Below are positions 33,694 through 41,070 of a DNA stretch of 64,000 nt, piece after piece; positions within the stretch are counted from its first letter, which is position 1, and every line of letters starts with the position of its first letter. The translations under genes were made by a program, and so were the position numbers. The notes below the pieces were generated by a model. The model did no database searches. It saw only the letters and a program-made list of their open reading frames with translations, and had not been told where the DNA came from. Source of the stretch: Streptomyces laurentii (GTDB lineage: Bacteria > Actinomycetota > Actinomycetes > Streptomycetales > Streptomycetaceae); assembly GCA_002355495.1 (NCBI GenBank), contig AP017424.1, positions 7,939,501 to 8,003,500 of the forward strand, in the 5' to 3' direction.

Positions 33694-33711
33694 TATCGGC
33701 TAGAGCCTATA
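33694..33711. promoter_or_regulatory. Palindromic operator upstream of marR
   Basis: TATCGGCTAGAGCCTATA is an 18-bp inverted repeat (TATCGGCT / AGCCTATA, one mismatch, AG centre) in an AT-rich patch 67-84 bp before the marR start. Size and place suit a MarR dimer. Confidence 0.55.
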
Positions 33712-33775
33712 GAGCGCCAGTGCAAACAACGACGCCGGGGTGCGGGGTGCGGAACCGTCGTCCCGCCGGGTGGGC

Positions 33776-34525
33776 TCATTCTCGCTCCCGCAGGTATCGC
33801 TCCAGCGCGGCGGCCCCCCTCAGCAGTGCTCGACCGCGGGTGGACAGGCGGACCCGCAGGTCGTCCAGCGCCGTCTCCAGCGGTTCCAGCCCGCCGGCCG
33901 CCCGTACCCGGGTGATCAGCGGGGCGATCCGGGCCAGGGGGTAGCCGCCGCGCCGGAGCTGATGGGCCAGCCGCACGTCCCGTACATCGGCCTCGTCGTA
34001 CACCCGGTACCCGGTCCGCGCGTCGCGGCGCGGCCGCACCAGGCCGGCCCGCTCCCACGCGCGCAGCGTCGCGGGCCGGATGCCGAGCCTCCGCGCCAGC
34101 GGCCCGATGAACGTATCCGCCGCCCGCGATCCCGGCTCTCGCCTGTCCTCCGGCCTGTTCTCCGGGGCCGTACGCGGATCCAGGCCGCGGAGGGCGTCCT
34201 CCACGGCCCGCAGAGTCCGCCGGTCCTCCAGAAGCCGGGCGTGACTCTCGTCGACGAGCCGGAACGCCTCGTCGTCCGCGCCCTGGTGGACGGCCCGCAT
34301 GATCGACGCCGCCGTCCGATGGCCGTGGCCGCCGACCAGAGCGAGAAACGCGCGCAGGGCCTCGGCGTGCAGCGCGGTGTACGTGCGATAGCCGTGAGCC
34401 GTGCGGTCGGCGGCCGGCAGGATCCCGTCCTCCTCGTAATTCCTTACCGCCTGGGTGGACAGACCGTGCGCGCGGGCCAGATCGATCGGCCTGAGCCGAC
34501 CACCGGTTTGAAGGTTTCGCCCCAT
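33776..34525 (-). CDS. MerR-family regulator with two MerR-type DNA-binding motifs
   Basis: A 249-residue regulator. The N-terminal MerR HTH is clear (LRPIDLARAHGLSTQAVRNYEEDGILP, then ADRTAHGYRTYT). A second MerR-like HTH lies in the C-terminal half (IGPLARRLGIRPATLRAWERAGLVRP, then RDARTGYRVYDEADVRDVR). This double arrangement is known in TioE-type actinomycete regulators. ATG 34525 (MGRNLQTGG) is chosen because the first HTH starts about 10 residues later. It is divergent from the broken erythromycin-esterase gene, with a TTCAATTGAA-centred palindrome between them, so it once probably controlled that gene. Confidence 0.9.
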   Translation of the reverse strand: MGRNLQTGGRLRPIDLARAHGLSTQAVRNYEEDGILPAADRTAHGYRTYTALHAEALRAFLALVGGHGHRTAASIMRAVHQGADDEAFRLVDESHARLLEDRRTLRAVEDALRGLDPRTAPENRPEDRREPGSRAADTFIGPLARRLGIRPATLRAWERAGLVRPRRDARTGYRVYDEADVRDVRLAHQLRRGGYPLARIAPLITRVRAAGGLEPLETALDDLRVRLSTRGRALLRGAAALERYLRERE

Positions 34526-34547
34526 GACACCGCCGATCTCGCGCGAA

Positions 34548-34563
34548 AGTTTCAATTGAATCT
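34548..34563. promoter_or_regulatory. Palindrome in merR/esterase divergent promoter
   Basis: AGTTTCAATTGAATCT is a 16-bp inverted repeat with one mismatched pair and a perfect TTCAATTGAA core, in the only AT-rich patch of the 58-bp divergent intergenic region. MerR proteins bind such dyads between -35 and -10 elements. Confidence 0.5.
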
Positions 34564-34583
34564 TCAACGATAGCGTCGAGGGT

Positions 34584-35120
34584 ATGGCCCACGACATCAC
34601 GGACACCCTCACGGACCCCGTTCACGCCGTCGACCCCGCCGCCCTCCTGGGACTGCTGCCGGTCCGGCCCCGGATCCTCGCCCTGGGCGAGCCCACCCAC
34701 GGTGACGGAACCCTCCTCGGCCTGCGCAACGACCTCTTCCGTCGGCTCGTCGAACAGGAGGGCTACCGGACCCTCGCGATCGAGAGCGACTGCCTGCGCG
34801 GCCTGACCGTGGACGACTACGTCGCCTCCGGTAAAGGCACCCTCGACGCCGTCATGGAGCACGGCTTCAGCCACGGCTGGGGCGCCTTCGCCGCCAACCG
34901 CGCACTCGTCCGCTGGATGCGCGCCCACAACGCGGAGCGGCCGGCGGAGGAATGGGTACGCTTCGCCGGCTTCGACGGTCCGCTGGAGATCACCGGCGCC
35001 GCGAGCCCCCGCCAGGCCCTCACCGCCCTCCACGCCTACCTCGCGGCCCATGTCTCCGCGAACCTGCTGCCCTGCACGGCGCAGGCGCTCGACCGTCTCC
35101 TCGGTACCGACGACCAGTAG
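34584..35120 (+). pseudogene. Erythromycin esterase family, 5' part, interrupted by in-frame TAG
   Basis: The N-terminal 178 residues of an erythromycin-esterase-type protein, a family containing macrolide-lactone esterases and many related enzymes of unknown substrate. The active-site region ILALGEPTHGDG and the continuing domain (IESDCLRGLTVDDYV, HGFSHGWGAF) are intact. Reading stops at TAG 35118-35120, after LLGTDDQ. The same frame continues immediately as TEPAAMRDPSRSAGR and the rest of the domain, and the position corresponds to a Trp I recall in homologues. A single TGG-to-TAG change, or a sequencing error, therefore best explains the break. Confidence 0.8.
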
Positions 35121-35135
35121 ACGGAACCGGCCGCC

Positions 35136-36044
35136 ATGCGGGACCCGTCCCGCTCCGCCGGCCGGACCGCCGAGGCCGCGCGGCTGCGACTGCTCGCCGA
35201 CGAACTCACGGCCCTCCTCGACGAACAGACACCCCACCTGATCGCCGCGACCTCCCACGCCGACTGGGACCGGGGCCGGCTGTACGCGCGTACCGCCACC
35301 GGTCTGCTCCGCCACCACCACGCGATGGCCGACACCTCACCCGTCCGCATGGCCCGGCTGGTGAGCGGGCGGGACGGGATGATGGCCCACAACCTCCTCG
35401 CCCTCGCCGCCCGGGGCCCGGTCTTCGTCCACACGCACAACTCCCATCTCCAGCGGGAGAAGAGCGCGATGCGGATGGACGGGCAGCCGGTGGAATGGTG
35501 GAGCGCCGGCGCGCTGGTGCAGGCCCGGCTCGGCGTGGAATACGCCTTCGTGGCCACGGCCCTCGGCACGATCCGGCACGAGGGCGTGGGCACACCGCCG
35601 CCGGACACCGTCGAAGGACTCCTCTACGCCCGTCCGGAGGACCGTTTCCTCGTCGACCCCGCGCGGCTCGCCGCCGCACTCGGCGACACGCCGCCCGCGC
35701 CCCGTGTCTCCCCGTGGTACGGCTACGCCCCGCTCGACCCGGCCCGCCTGACGGACATCGACGGCCTGGTGTTCGTCAAGGACGTCACCCCGGACACCGT
35801 TGAGGGTCCGCCACCTTGGCCTCACGCACCTCGCGTCGCCGGCGCGGGGTGCGCCTCGGGGACGGGCGCGGCCGAGGCCGCGGCCCGGGAACGCTCGGCC
35901 CAGCGGGTGGCCGGGCCGGTGGCCGCGCCCGCGAGCACGAAGACGGCGCCGAGGAGGAGCCAGCCGGGCGTGCCCCAGTCGATCAGCAGCGTGGTCACCA
36001 GCAGGGGACCGAAGGTACGCGCGAGGGGGACGGCGGTGCCGTAG
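35136..36044 (+). pseudogene. Erythromycin esterase family, 3' part, same frame, run-on 3' end
   Basis: The C-terminal part of the same enzyme, in the same frame as 34584-35120. It carries the second family signature HTHNSHLQREK with WWSAGALVQARLG and ATALGTIRHEG. Homology seems to end near FVKDVTP (about 35795). After that the frame runs on without a stop to 36044, 223 bp into the convergent MFS gene. A TGA in the next frame at 35801-35803 suggests a 1-bp indel removed the native stop. Taken with the nonsense codon, the gene looks inactivated. It might still be translated as a fragment from the ATG at 35136. Confidence 0.7.
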
Positions 36045-37102
36045 AAGCCCTGGTACTGGCCGATCCGGTCGGCGGGCGCGAGGCTGAAGCCGATCTGCCA
36101 GGAGCCGGCGGACTGCCGCATCTCGGCGATGATCTGGAGCACCGCGCCGAGCACGAGGACCGCGACGGCCTGCCAGGGATCCGGACCGAGGTACGCGGTG
36201 AGCGCGAAGGCGGCGCAGGCCGCCAGCATCGCGGCCCCGGAGCCGCGGACCGCGCGGGTGGCGGCGGTCAGGTCGGTGACGGAGCGGGCGGCACGGACCT
36301 GGAAGAGCATGACGCCGGTGGTGTTGAGGACGAAGAGCGCGGACACGGTCCAGCCGGGCGCGGTGGTCCGCTCCACGATCCACAGCGGCAGGGCCAGGCT
36401 GAGCAGCGGCAGCCGCAGGAGCAGCAGGGCGTTGAGGAGTGTGAGTACGGTGTAGGGCCGGTCGCTCAGGACCGCGAGCCGCCGTGTGTCGCCGCCCCGC
36501 GGCGCGGCCGGCGCGGGCGCGGGCAGGCGGCCGAGGAGCAGGGCGCACAGCAGGAACCCGGCGGCGTCCAGGGCGAACACGGTGAGGTACGCGGTGCGCG
36601 TGCCCTGCTGGAGCGCGAGCCCGCCGAGGGCGGCGCCCACGGCGAGACCGGCGTTTCCGAAGGCCTGCAGCCGGGCCAGGACCGCCGTGCGCGCGGCCGG
36701 TTCCACGAGACCGGCGAGCAGCGCCTGCCGCGCCGCGGCGAGACCGCTCTGGGCCGTCGCGTACAGGGCGGCCGTCGTCAGGAAGGCGGCGAACGACGTG
36801 GTGAAGAGGAAGCCGGCCACGGCCGCCGCGGTCACCAGGGCCATGACGACGCAGACGCCGCGCGGCCCGCGCCGGTCGGCGAGATGCCCCAGGGGTACCC
36901 CGGCCAGGGAACCGACGGCCCAGGCGATCGCGAGCCCGACGCCGGTCTGGGACGGGGAGAGCCCGACGATCCGGGTGAAGTAGAGCGCGCTGGAGACGTA
37001 GAAGGCACCGTCGCCGACCGAGTTGCCCAACTGGGCCAGGAACAGGGTGCGGGGAGCCCGCGGGCCGCGGGTGGCCGGAAGTGATTCGTTCGCCATGCAC
37101 AT
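35822..37102 (-). CDS. MFS transporter (drug-efflux type)
   Basis: A major facilitator permease of about 426 residues with about 12 hydrophobic segments. The opening helix is LFLAQLGNSVGDGAFYVSSA and the loop 2-3 motif is GHLADRRGPRG (the family GxLaDrxGrr), so it is probably a proton-driven exporter of small molecules. The start is ATG 37102 (MCMANESLP), with ATG 37096 as alternative. I see no good ribosome-binding site, so it may be translated leaderless. The 3' end converges on the decayed esterase gene. Substrate is unknown. Confidence 0.9.
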   Translation of the reverse strand: MCMANESLPATRGPRAPRTLFLAQLGNSVGDGAFYVSSALYFTRIVGLSPSQTGVGLAIAWAVGSLAGVPLGHLADRRGPRGVCVVMALVTAAAVAGFLFTTSFAAFLTTAALYATAQSGLAAARQALLAGLVEPAARTAVLARLQAFGNAGLAVGAALGGLALQQGTRTAYLTVFALDAAGFLLCALLLGRLPAPAPAAPRGGDTRRLAVLSDRPYTVLTLLNALLLLRLPLLSLALPLWIVERTTAPGWTVSALFVLNTTGVMLFQVRAARSVTDLTAATRAVRGSGAAMLAACAAFALTAYLGPDPWQAVAVLVLGAVLQIIAEMRQSAGSWQIGFSLAPADRIGQYQGFYGTAVPLARTFGPLLVTTLLIDWGTPGWLLLGAVFVLAGAATGPATRWAERSRAAASAAPVPEAHPAPATRGA

Positions 37103-37218
37103 GAAGTTAGGGCGGAGTGGCCCATGTTCTCTGGGCCATTGAGGACGCGTGAACCTGGGCCGCTTTCCGCGCCCGTGTCCCGCGCCTCCATCCCGCTCCC
37201 GCACGCCGTCCCCGTGCC

Positions 37219-37261
37219 CGGCACCCGCTCCCGGAACGTGGTGTCCCGGGAGCGGGTGCCG
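37219..37261 (-). terminator. 16-bp hairpin after the lamin-tail gene
   Basis: The arms 37219-37234 and 37246-37261 (CGGCACCCGCTCCCGG and its complement) pair perfectly around an 11-nt loop, 28 bp past the stop of the - strand lamin-tail gene. It is likely that gene's terminator. Confidence 0.75.
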
Positions 37262-37288
37262 CGTCGGAACCCGTCGGTGGCGGAGATG

Positions 37289-37795
37289 TCAGCCGTGGAA
37301 GGTGATGTAGCCGTTCCCGTCACGGTCGTTGGCGCTCTTGGAGTACGCGTGGACATCGGCCCGGGCGCCGGACGGCTTGAACAGGTTGATGGTGTCCTTG
37401 TCGTTGTTCCAGATGAAGTTGCAGTTCTGGCGGTAGGCGACGTTGCCCGCGTCGGAATCGGTGCCGCGGCCCCCGCGCAGGCTCACGAAGTCGCCCGGCT
37501 CCAGGTAGTGGTTGGCGGTGAAGGTGTACTTGTTGCCGGTCGCGTCCTTGACCACGTAACCCTTGAGGTTGACGGTCGTCTTGCGCGAGTAGTTCTTGAT
37601 CGTGAGGTACTCGTTCTTGGTGTTGCCGCCGCTGCAGCGGTTGTCGTCCCGGCCCGGAGCGTCGTACTGGACGCCCTTGATCCGCAGGTCCGAGGTGTAC
37701 TCGGCGGCCTGGGCGGGTGCCGCGGTGACGGCGGCCAGCAATCCGGCGGTGGCCGCCGTGGCCGCGGCTGTCGCCAGGGTGTAGCGCTTGCGCAT
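37289..37795 (-). CDS. Secreted lamin-tail-domain protein
   Basis: A 168-residue exported protein. A Sec signal peptide (MRKRYTLA, then an Ala-rich core and APAQA before AEYTS) gives a mature protein of about 138 residues. That is essentially one lamin tail domain, an Ig-like fold: SDLRIKGVQYDAPG, NEYLTIKNYSRKTTVNLKGY, VVKDATGNKYTFT, YLEPGDFVSLRGG, then IWNNDKDTINLF. Such small secreted LTD proteins are common in streptomycetes and their role is unknown. GGGGGA lies upstream of the ATG. It is transcribed alone, ending at the hairpin at 37219-37261, and is divergent from the TPR gene. Confidence 0.9.
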   Translation of the reverse strand: MRKRYTLATAAATAATAGLLAAVTAAPAQAAEYTSDLRIKGVQYDAPGRDDNRCSGGNTKNEYLTIKNYSRKTTVNLKGYVVKDATGNKYTFTANHYLEPGDFVSLRGGRGTDSDAGNVAYRQNCNFIWNNDKDTINLFKPSGARADVHAYSKSANDRDGNGYITFHG

Positions 37796-37998
37796 GAGGT
37801 GTGTTCCCCCTCAGTGGTACGAATGGTGCACGCGCGAGCCTACTGATCATCATGAAAATATGTGGATCGTATGGAAATTTCGTAGGTGACCTGCTTCGCC
37901 TCGCTCGTCGGCACGGTCATGGACGGGGTCTCCGGCGCGTGCTCGACAGGGCGGGCCCGGCTGTCGATGATGGGACGCCGTCGAACGAAAGGCCGGTC

Positions 37999-38571
37999 AT
38001 GACAGCGGTGAACCCGGACCAGCGGACCACGGATTCCGCCCTGCCCGCCCCCAGCGCCGACTGGGAGGCGCGGATCGCGCGCGTGTGGGCCGCGATGGAC
38101 GACGTACCCCCGGAGGAGTTCCGGGCCCGGGTGAGGGAACTGACCGCCGAACTCCCGGACGGCCACCCGGTCGCCGCCTTCGAACTGGCCTCGGCCCACG
38201 ACTCCACGGGGCAGGGCGACGTGGCCGCTCCGCTCTACCGGCAGGCGCTGGCCGCCGGGCTCAGCGGATATCGGCGGCGACGCACCTCCGTCCAGCTCGG
38301 CAGCACATTGCGCAACCTCGGCGCCCTTGAGGACAGCCTGGCCATGCTCGGGGCCGAGCGCGCGATCGATCCCGCGCTCCTGGACGAGCCGACCCGGGAA
38401 CTCGCGGACTCCGTCGACGCGTTCTACGCGCTCGCGCTCGCCGACGCCGGCCGGGAGCGCGAGGCCCTCTCTCTGGCTCTCGGCGCACTCGCCCGTCACC
38501 TGCCCCGCTACAACCGTTCCCTCGCGAACTACGCGAAGGCGCTGGACGATCCGGCGACGCGCGACGCCTGA
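37999..38571 (+). CDS. TPR-containing protein
   Basis: A 190-residue soluble protein with helical, TPR-like repeats: FELASAHDSTGQGDVAAPLYRQALAAGL, RTSVQLGSTLRNLGALEDSLAML and FYALALADAGREREALSLALGAL. It matches the pattern of small actinomycete TPR proteins that open WEARIARVWAAMDD. ATG 37999 is used because GAAAGG lies 6 bp upstream; the open frame extends back to 37801 without conserved sequence. TPRs mediate protein-protein contacts, but no partner can be named. It converges on the lanthipeptide transporter gene. Confidence 0.85.
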   Translation: MTAVNPDQRTTDSALPAPSADWEARIARVWAAMDDVPPEEFRARVRELTAELPDGHPVAAFELASAHDSTGQGDVAAPLYRQALAAGLSGYRRRRTSVQLGSTLRNLGALEDSLAMLGAERAIDPALLDEPTRELADSVDAFYALALADAGREREALSLALGALARHLPRYNRSLANYAKALDDPATRDA

Positions 38572-38611
38572 CCGTCCGGCGGCACCGGGTCGCGCGGCGC
38601 CGTGTCCCCGG

Positions 38612-39472
38612 TCACTCGGGGCGGCTGAAGCGGCGCGCGGCCCACAGCAGCGCCAGCGCGCCGCTCGCCAGCAGCAGGGCGGCCTCCAGGGCGAGGGACG
38701 GAGGCCGCCCGGCCCATTCGATGCCGCGGACGGCCTCCTGGCCCGGCACCCGCAGCGCGATGCAGCGGCGCAGCAGATCCACCCCGTAGGCGAGCGGATT
38801 GACGTCCGCCAGGACCCTGGCCCAGCCGGGCAGCGCGCGCAACGGGAAGAAGCAGCCCGAGAGGAACAGCAGCGGCGTCATCACCAGGCCGAGGAACATG
38901 TGGAACGTCTCGGCCCTGCGCAGGCTCACGGCCAGCGCCACCGCCAGCGCGGTGACGGCGAAGGAGGCCAGGACCATCGCGGAGAGGAGCAGCGCCAGCA
39001 GGACCAGGTCGTAGGGGAGTCCGACCACCCCGGCGAGGCTGAGCATCACGGTCCCTTGGACCGTGGCGACCAGGGTGCCGCCGGCGCAGCTGCCCAGCAG
39101 CAGGGTCGCGCGGTGCACCGGGGCCATCAGCAGCTCGCGCAGGTAGCCGCTCTCCCGGTCGGTGATCAGACGGACGCCGACCATGATGGCCGGTGCCTGC
39201 ACCGTCATCATCAGCATGCCGGGGAAGAGGAACGTCTGGTAGCCGACGCCCAGTTGGGAGCGGGGGACGAGGGCGGCCAGGCCGCCCCCGAGGAGCAGCA
39301 GATACAGCATCGGGTGCAGCAGCATCAGCGCCGTGTGGGTCCGCTGGCCGGCCAGCCGCAGCAGATCGCGGTGGACCAGGGCGTGGATCGCGCGCAGTTC
39401 GCGGCGCAGGCGGGCCGGCGGCTGAGCGCCGTCGACGGTCTCGGGGGCGCCGAGGGGAAGCGTGCCGGTCAT
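38612..39472 (-). CDS. ABC-2 type permease of the lanthipeptide cluster
   Basis: A 286-residue integral membrane protein with six predicted helices and the ABC-2 / DrrB-like pattern: VPRSQLGVGYQTFLFPGMLMM, MVGVRLITDRESGYLRELLMAPV and LFLSGCFFPLRALPGWAR, then NPLAYGVDLLR. It forms the channel half of an exporter with the ATPase encoded just upstream, whose stop overlaps this ATG by 4 bp (MTGTLPLGAP start, 39472). As the last gene of the lanL-lanA-ATPase-permease run, it most likely exports the lanthipeptide. Confidence 0.93.
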   Translation of the reverse strand: MTGTLPLGAPETVDGAQPPARLRRELRAIHALVHRDLLRLAGQRTHTALMLLHPMLYLLLLGGGLAALVPRSQLGVGYQTFLFPGMLMMTVQAPAIMVGVRLITDRESGYLRELLMAPVHRATLLLGSCAGGTLVATVQGTVMLSLAGVVGLPYDLVLLALLLSAMVLASFAVTALAVALAVSLRRAETFHMFLGLVMTPLLFLSGCFFPLRALPGWARVLADVNPLAYGVDLLRRCIALRVPGQEAVRGIEWAGRPPSLALEAALLLASGALALLWAARRFSRPE

Positions 39473-40587
39473 CGTCCGCCCTCGCTCTCCGCGGCCGGCG
39501 TGCCCTCGCCGGCGCCGGCCACGGGCGGTCCGGAGGAGGGGGTGGTCATGCTGCGGCCGGTGTGGTGGAAGAACACGTCGTCGAGGGTGGGCGGGGTCGC
39601 GGACGCCGCGTGCACCGCGATGCCGTGACCCTCCAGCTCCGCGCACAGCCGGGGAATCCAGGCGCTGCCGTCCGGCACCCGCAGGCAGACCCCGGCCGCG
39701 TCCCCGGTGACCCCGCCGCGCAGCGGCACGACCCGGCGTACGACCCGGAGCGCGGCCGTGTCGTCACCGGTGCGCAGGACGACCCGGTCGTCCCCGATCG
39801 CGGCCTTCAGCGCGTGCGGCGTGCCCTGGGCCACCAGCCGGCCGTGGTCGATGATGGCGAGGCGGTCGCAGTTCTCCGCCTCCTCCAGATAGTGGGTGGT
39901 GACGAAGAGCGTGCTGCCGTGCCGGTCACGCAGAGCGCGCAGGCGCTCCCAGACCTGGGCGCGGGAATGCGGATCGAGCCCGGTGGTCGGCTCGTCCAGG
40001 AACAGCACGCTCGGCGCGTGCAGCATGCCGCGCGCGATCTCCAGGCGCCGCCGCATGCCGCCCGACAGGGTGCGTACGGGGAAGCGCCGCCGGTCCGCCA
40101 GGTCGACCATCTCGACCACCTCGGCGGCCCGCCGGCGGGCGTACCCGCGGCGCAGCCCGTACAAGCGCGCGTGGACGTACAGGTTCTGCTCGACCGTCAG
40201 ATCCGGGTCCAGCGCGCTGTGCTGGAAGAGCATGCCGACCCGCAGCCGCACCTGATGCGGCTCGGTGAGCACATCGGCGCCGGCCACCGTGGCCCGGCCC
40301 GCGGTCGGCCGGGCCAGCGCGCACAGCAGAGCGATGGTGGTGGACTTCCCCGCCCCGTTGGGGCCGAGGAAGGCGAAACTCTCACCGTACGAGACATCCA
40401 GGTCCAGGCCCCGTACGGCGTGGGTGAGCGTGCCGTCGGGGCCCGGATAGCTCTTGACCAGGCCGCGGGTGCTGACGGCGTACCCGGACCGGGAAGGGGG
40501 CCGGGAGGCGGCGGCGTGCGGGCTGGTGACGGCGGCGGTCAGGAGGGCCGCTCGGGCGAGCGCGTCCTCACCGGCGGGTGGCTGCAT
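39469..40587 (-). CDS. ABC transporter ATPase of the lanthipeptide cluster
   Basis: A 372-residue DrrA-type ATPase. Walker A is GPNGAGKST, the Q-loop FQHSALDPDLTVEQN, the signature LSGGMRRRLEIARG, Walker B VLFLDEPTTGLD and the H-loop FVTTHYLEEAENCDRL, so the catalytic set is complete. A C-terminal extension of about 90 residues follows (TPPTLDDVFFHHTGR). ATG 40587 (MQPPAGEDA) has AGGAA upstream. The N-terminal 40 residues are not part of the fold. It is separated from lanA by 280 bp containing a strong hairpin and is coupled to the permease. Export, and possibly immunity, are the likely roles. Confidence 0.94.
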   Translation of the reverse strand: MQPPAGEDALARAALLTAAVTSPHAAASRPPSRSGYAVSTRGLVKSYPGPDGTLTHAVRGLDLDVSYGESFAFLGPNGAGKSTTIALLCALARPTAGRATVAGADVLTEPHQVRLRVGMLFQHSALDPDLTVEQNLYVHARLYGLRRGYARRRAAEVVEMVDLADRRRFPVRTLSGGMRRRLEIARGMLHAPSVLFLDEPTTGLDPHSRAQVWERLRALRDRHGSTLFVTTHYLEEAENCDRLAIIDHGRLVAQGTPHALKAAIGDDRVVLRTGDDTAALRVVRRVVPLRGGVTGDAAGVCLRVPDGSAWIPRLCAELEGHGIAVHAASATPPTLDDVFFHHTGRSMTTPSSGPPVAGAGEGTPAAESEGGR

Positions 40588-40816
40588 GGGGTCCGTTCCT
40601 CGTCTCGCGGGTTCGCCGTCCCCGGGCACCCGGGCGGCGGACAGAGCGGGTGCGCACCCTCTCGGCGCACCGGGCTCGGTCGCGGGGCGCACCGGCGGCG
40701 TGGCCCCGGCCTCCGGCGTATCGCCGGCGCGGGGATCCGTCGCGCGGTGCGCGGATGCGGCGCGGGCCGCGAACGGGGCGAACCCCGTACGACCCGCGCC
40801 GCGGTACCTGGCCGGA

Positions 40817-40857
40817 CATCCGGCCGGCGGCTGTCCCGGGTTGGCCGCCGGCCGGAT
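40817..40857 (-). terminator. 15-bp hairpin directly after lanA (attenuator)
   Basis: CATCCGGCCGGCGGC (40817-40831) pairs perfectly with GCCGCCGGCCGGATG (40843-40857) around a loop of about 11 nt, starting 10 bp past the lanA stop. Such hairpins between lanA and transporter genes typically let some transcription through and stabilise the abundant precursor mRNA. Confidence 0.8.
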
Positions 40858-40867
40858 GGTGCCCGGA

Positions 40868-41023
40868 TCAGGCGCAGCTGATGCCGATGCAGATCGTGTT
40901 GAGGAGCGTCAGCAGACCCACGCACGCGCAGGTCGAGGCGAACGCCGCCTCCTCGACGCCGACCGGGTCCGTCTCCGGCAGGGCGTGCAGGTGGGCGAGC
41001 AGGTCGAGGTCCTGGTTCTCCAT
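40868..41023 (-). CDS. lanA: Class IV lanthipeptide precursor (venezuelin-like)
   Basis: A 51-residue precursor peptide. The leader MENQDLDLLAHLHALPETDP (residues 1-20) is acidic and helical. The core runs from about residue 22 to 51 and contains Ser30, Thr31, Cys32, Cys34, Thr39, Thr43, Cys45, Ser49 and Cys50, ending CIGISCA. From memory, leader and core closely match VenA of venezuelin, with changes such as EEAAFASTCAC in the N-terminal part of the core. The cognate LanL would dehydrate Ser/Thr and form (methyl)lanthionines with the four cysteines. AAGGAG precedes the ATG. It lies 47 bp after lanL on the same strand and just before an attenuator-like hairpin. It is easily missed by gene finders because it sits inside a longer open frame. 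Confidence 0.95.
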   Translation of the reverse strand: MENQDLDLLAHLHALPETDPVGVEEAAFASTCACVGLLTLLNTICIGISCA

Positions 41024-41070
41024 GGTCTTTCTCCTTCTTCTTTCGTGGGGAGCGGCGGAATCCCCGCCGC

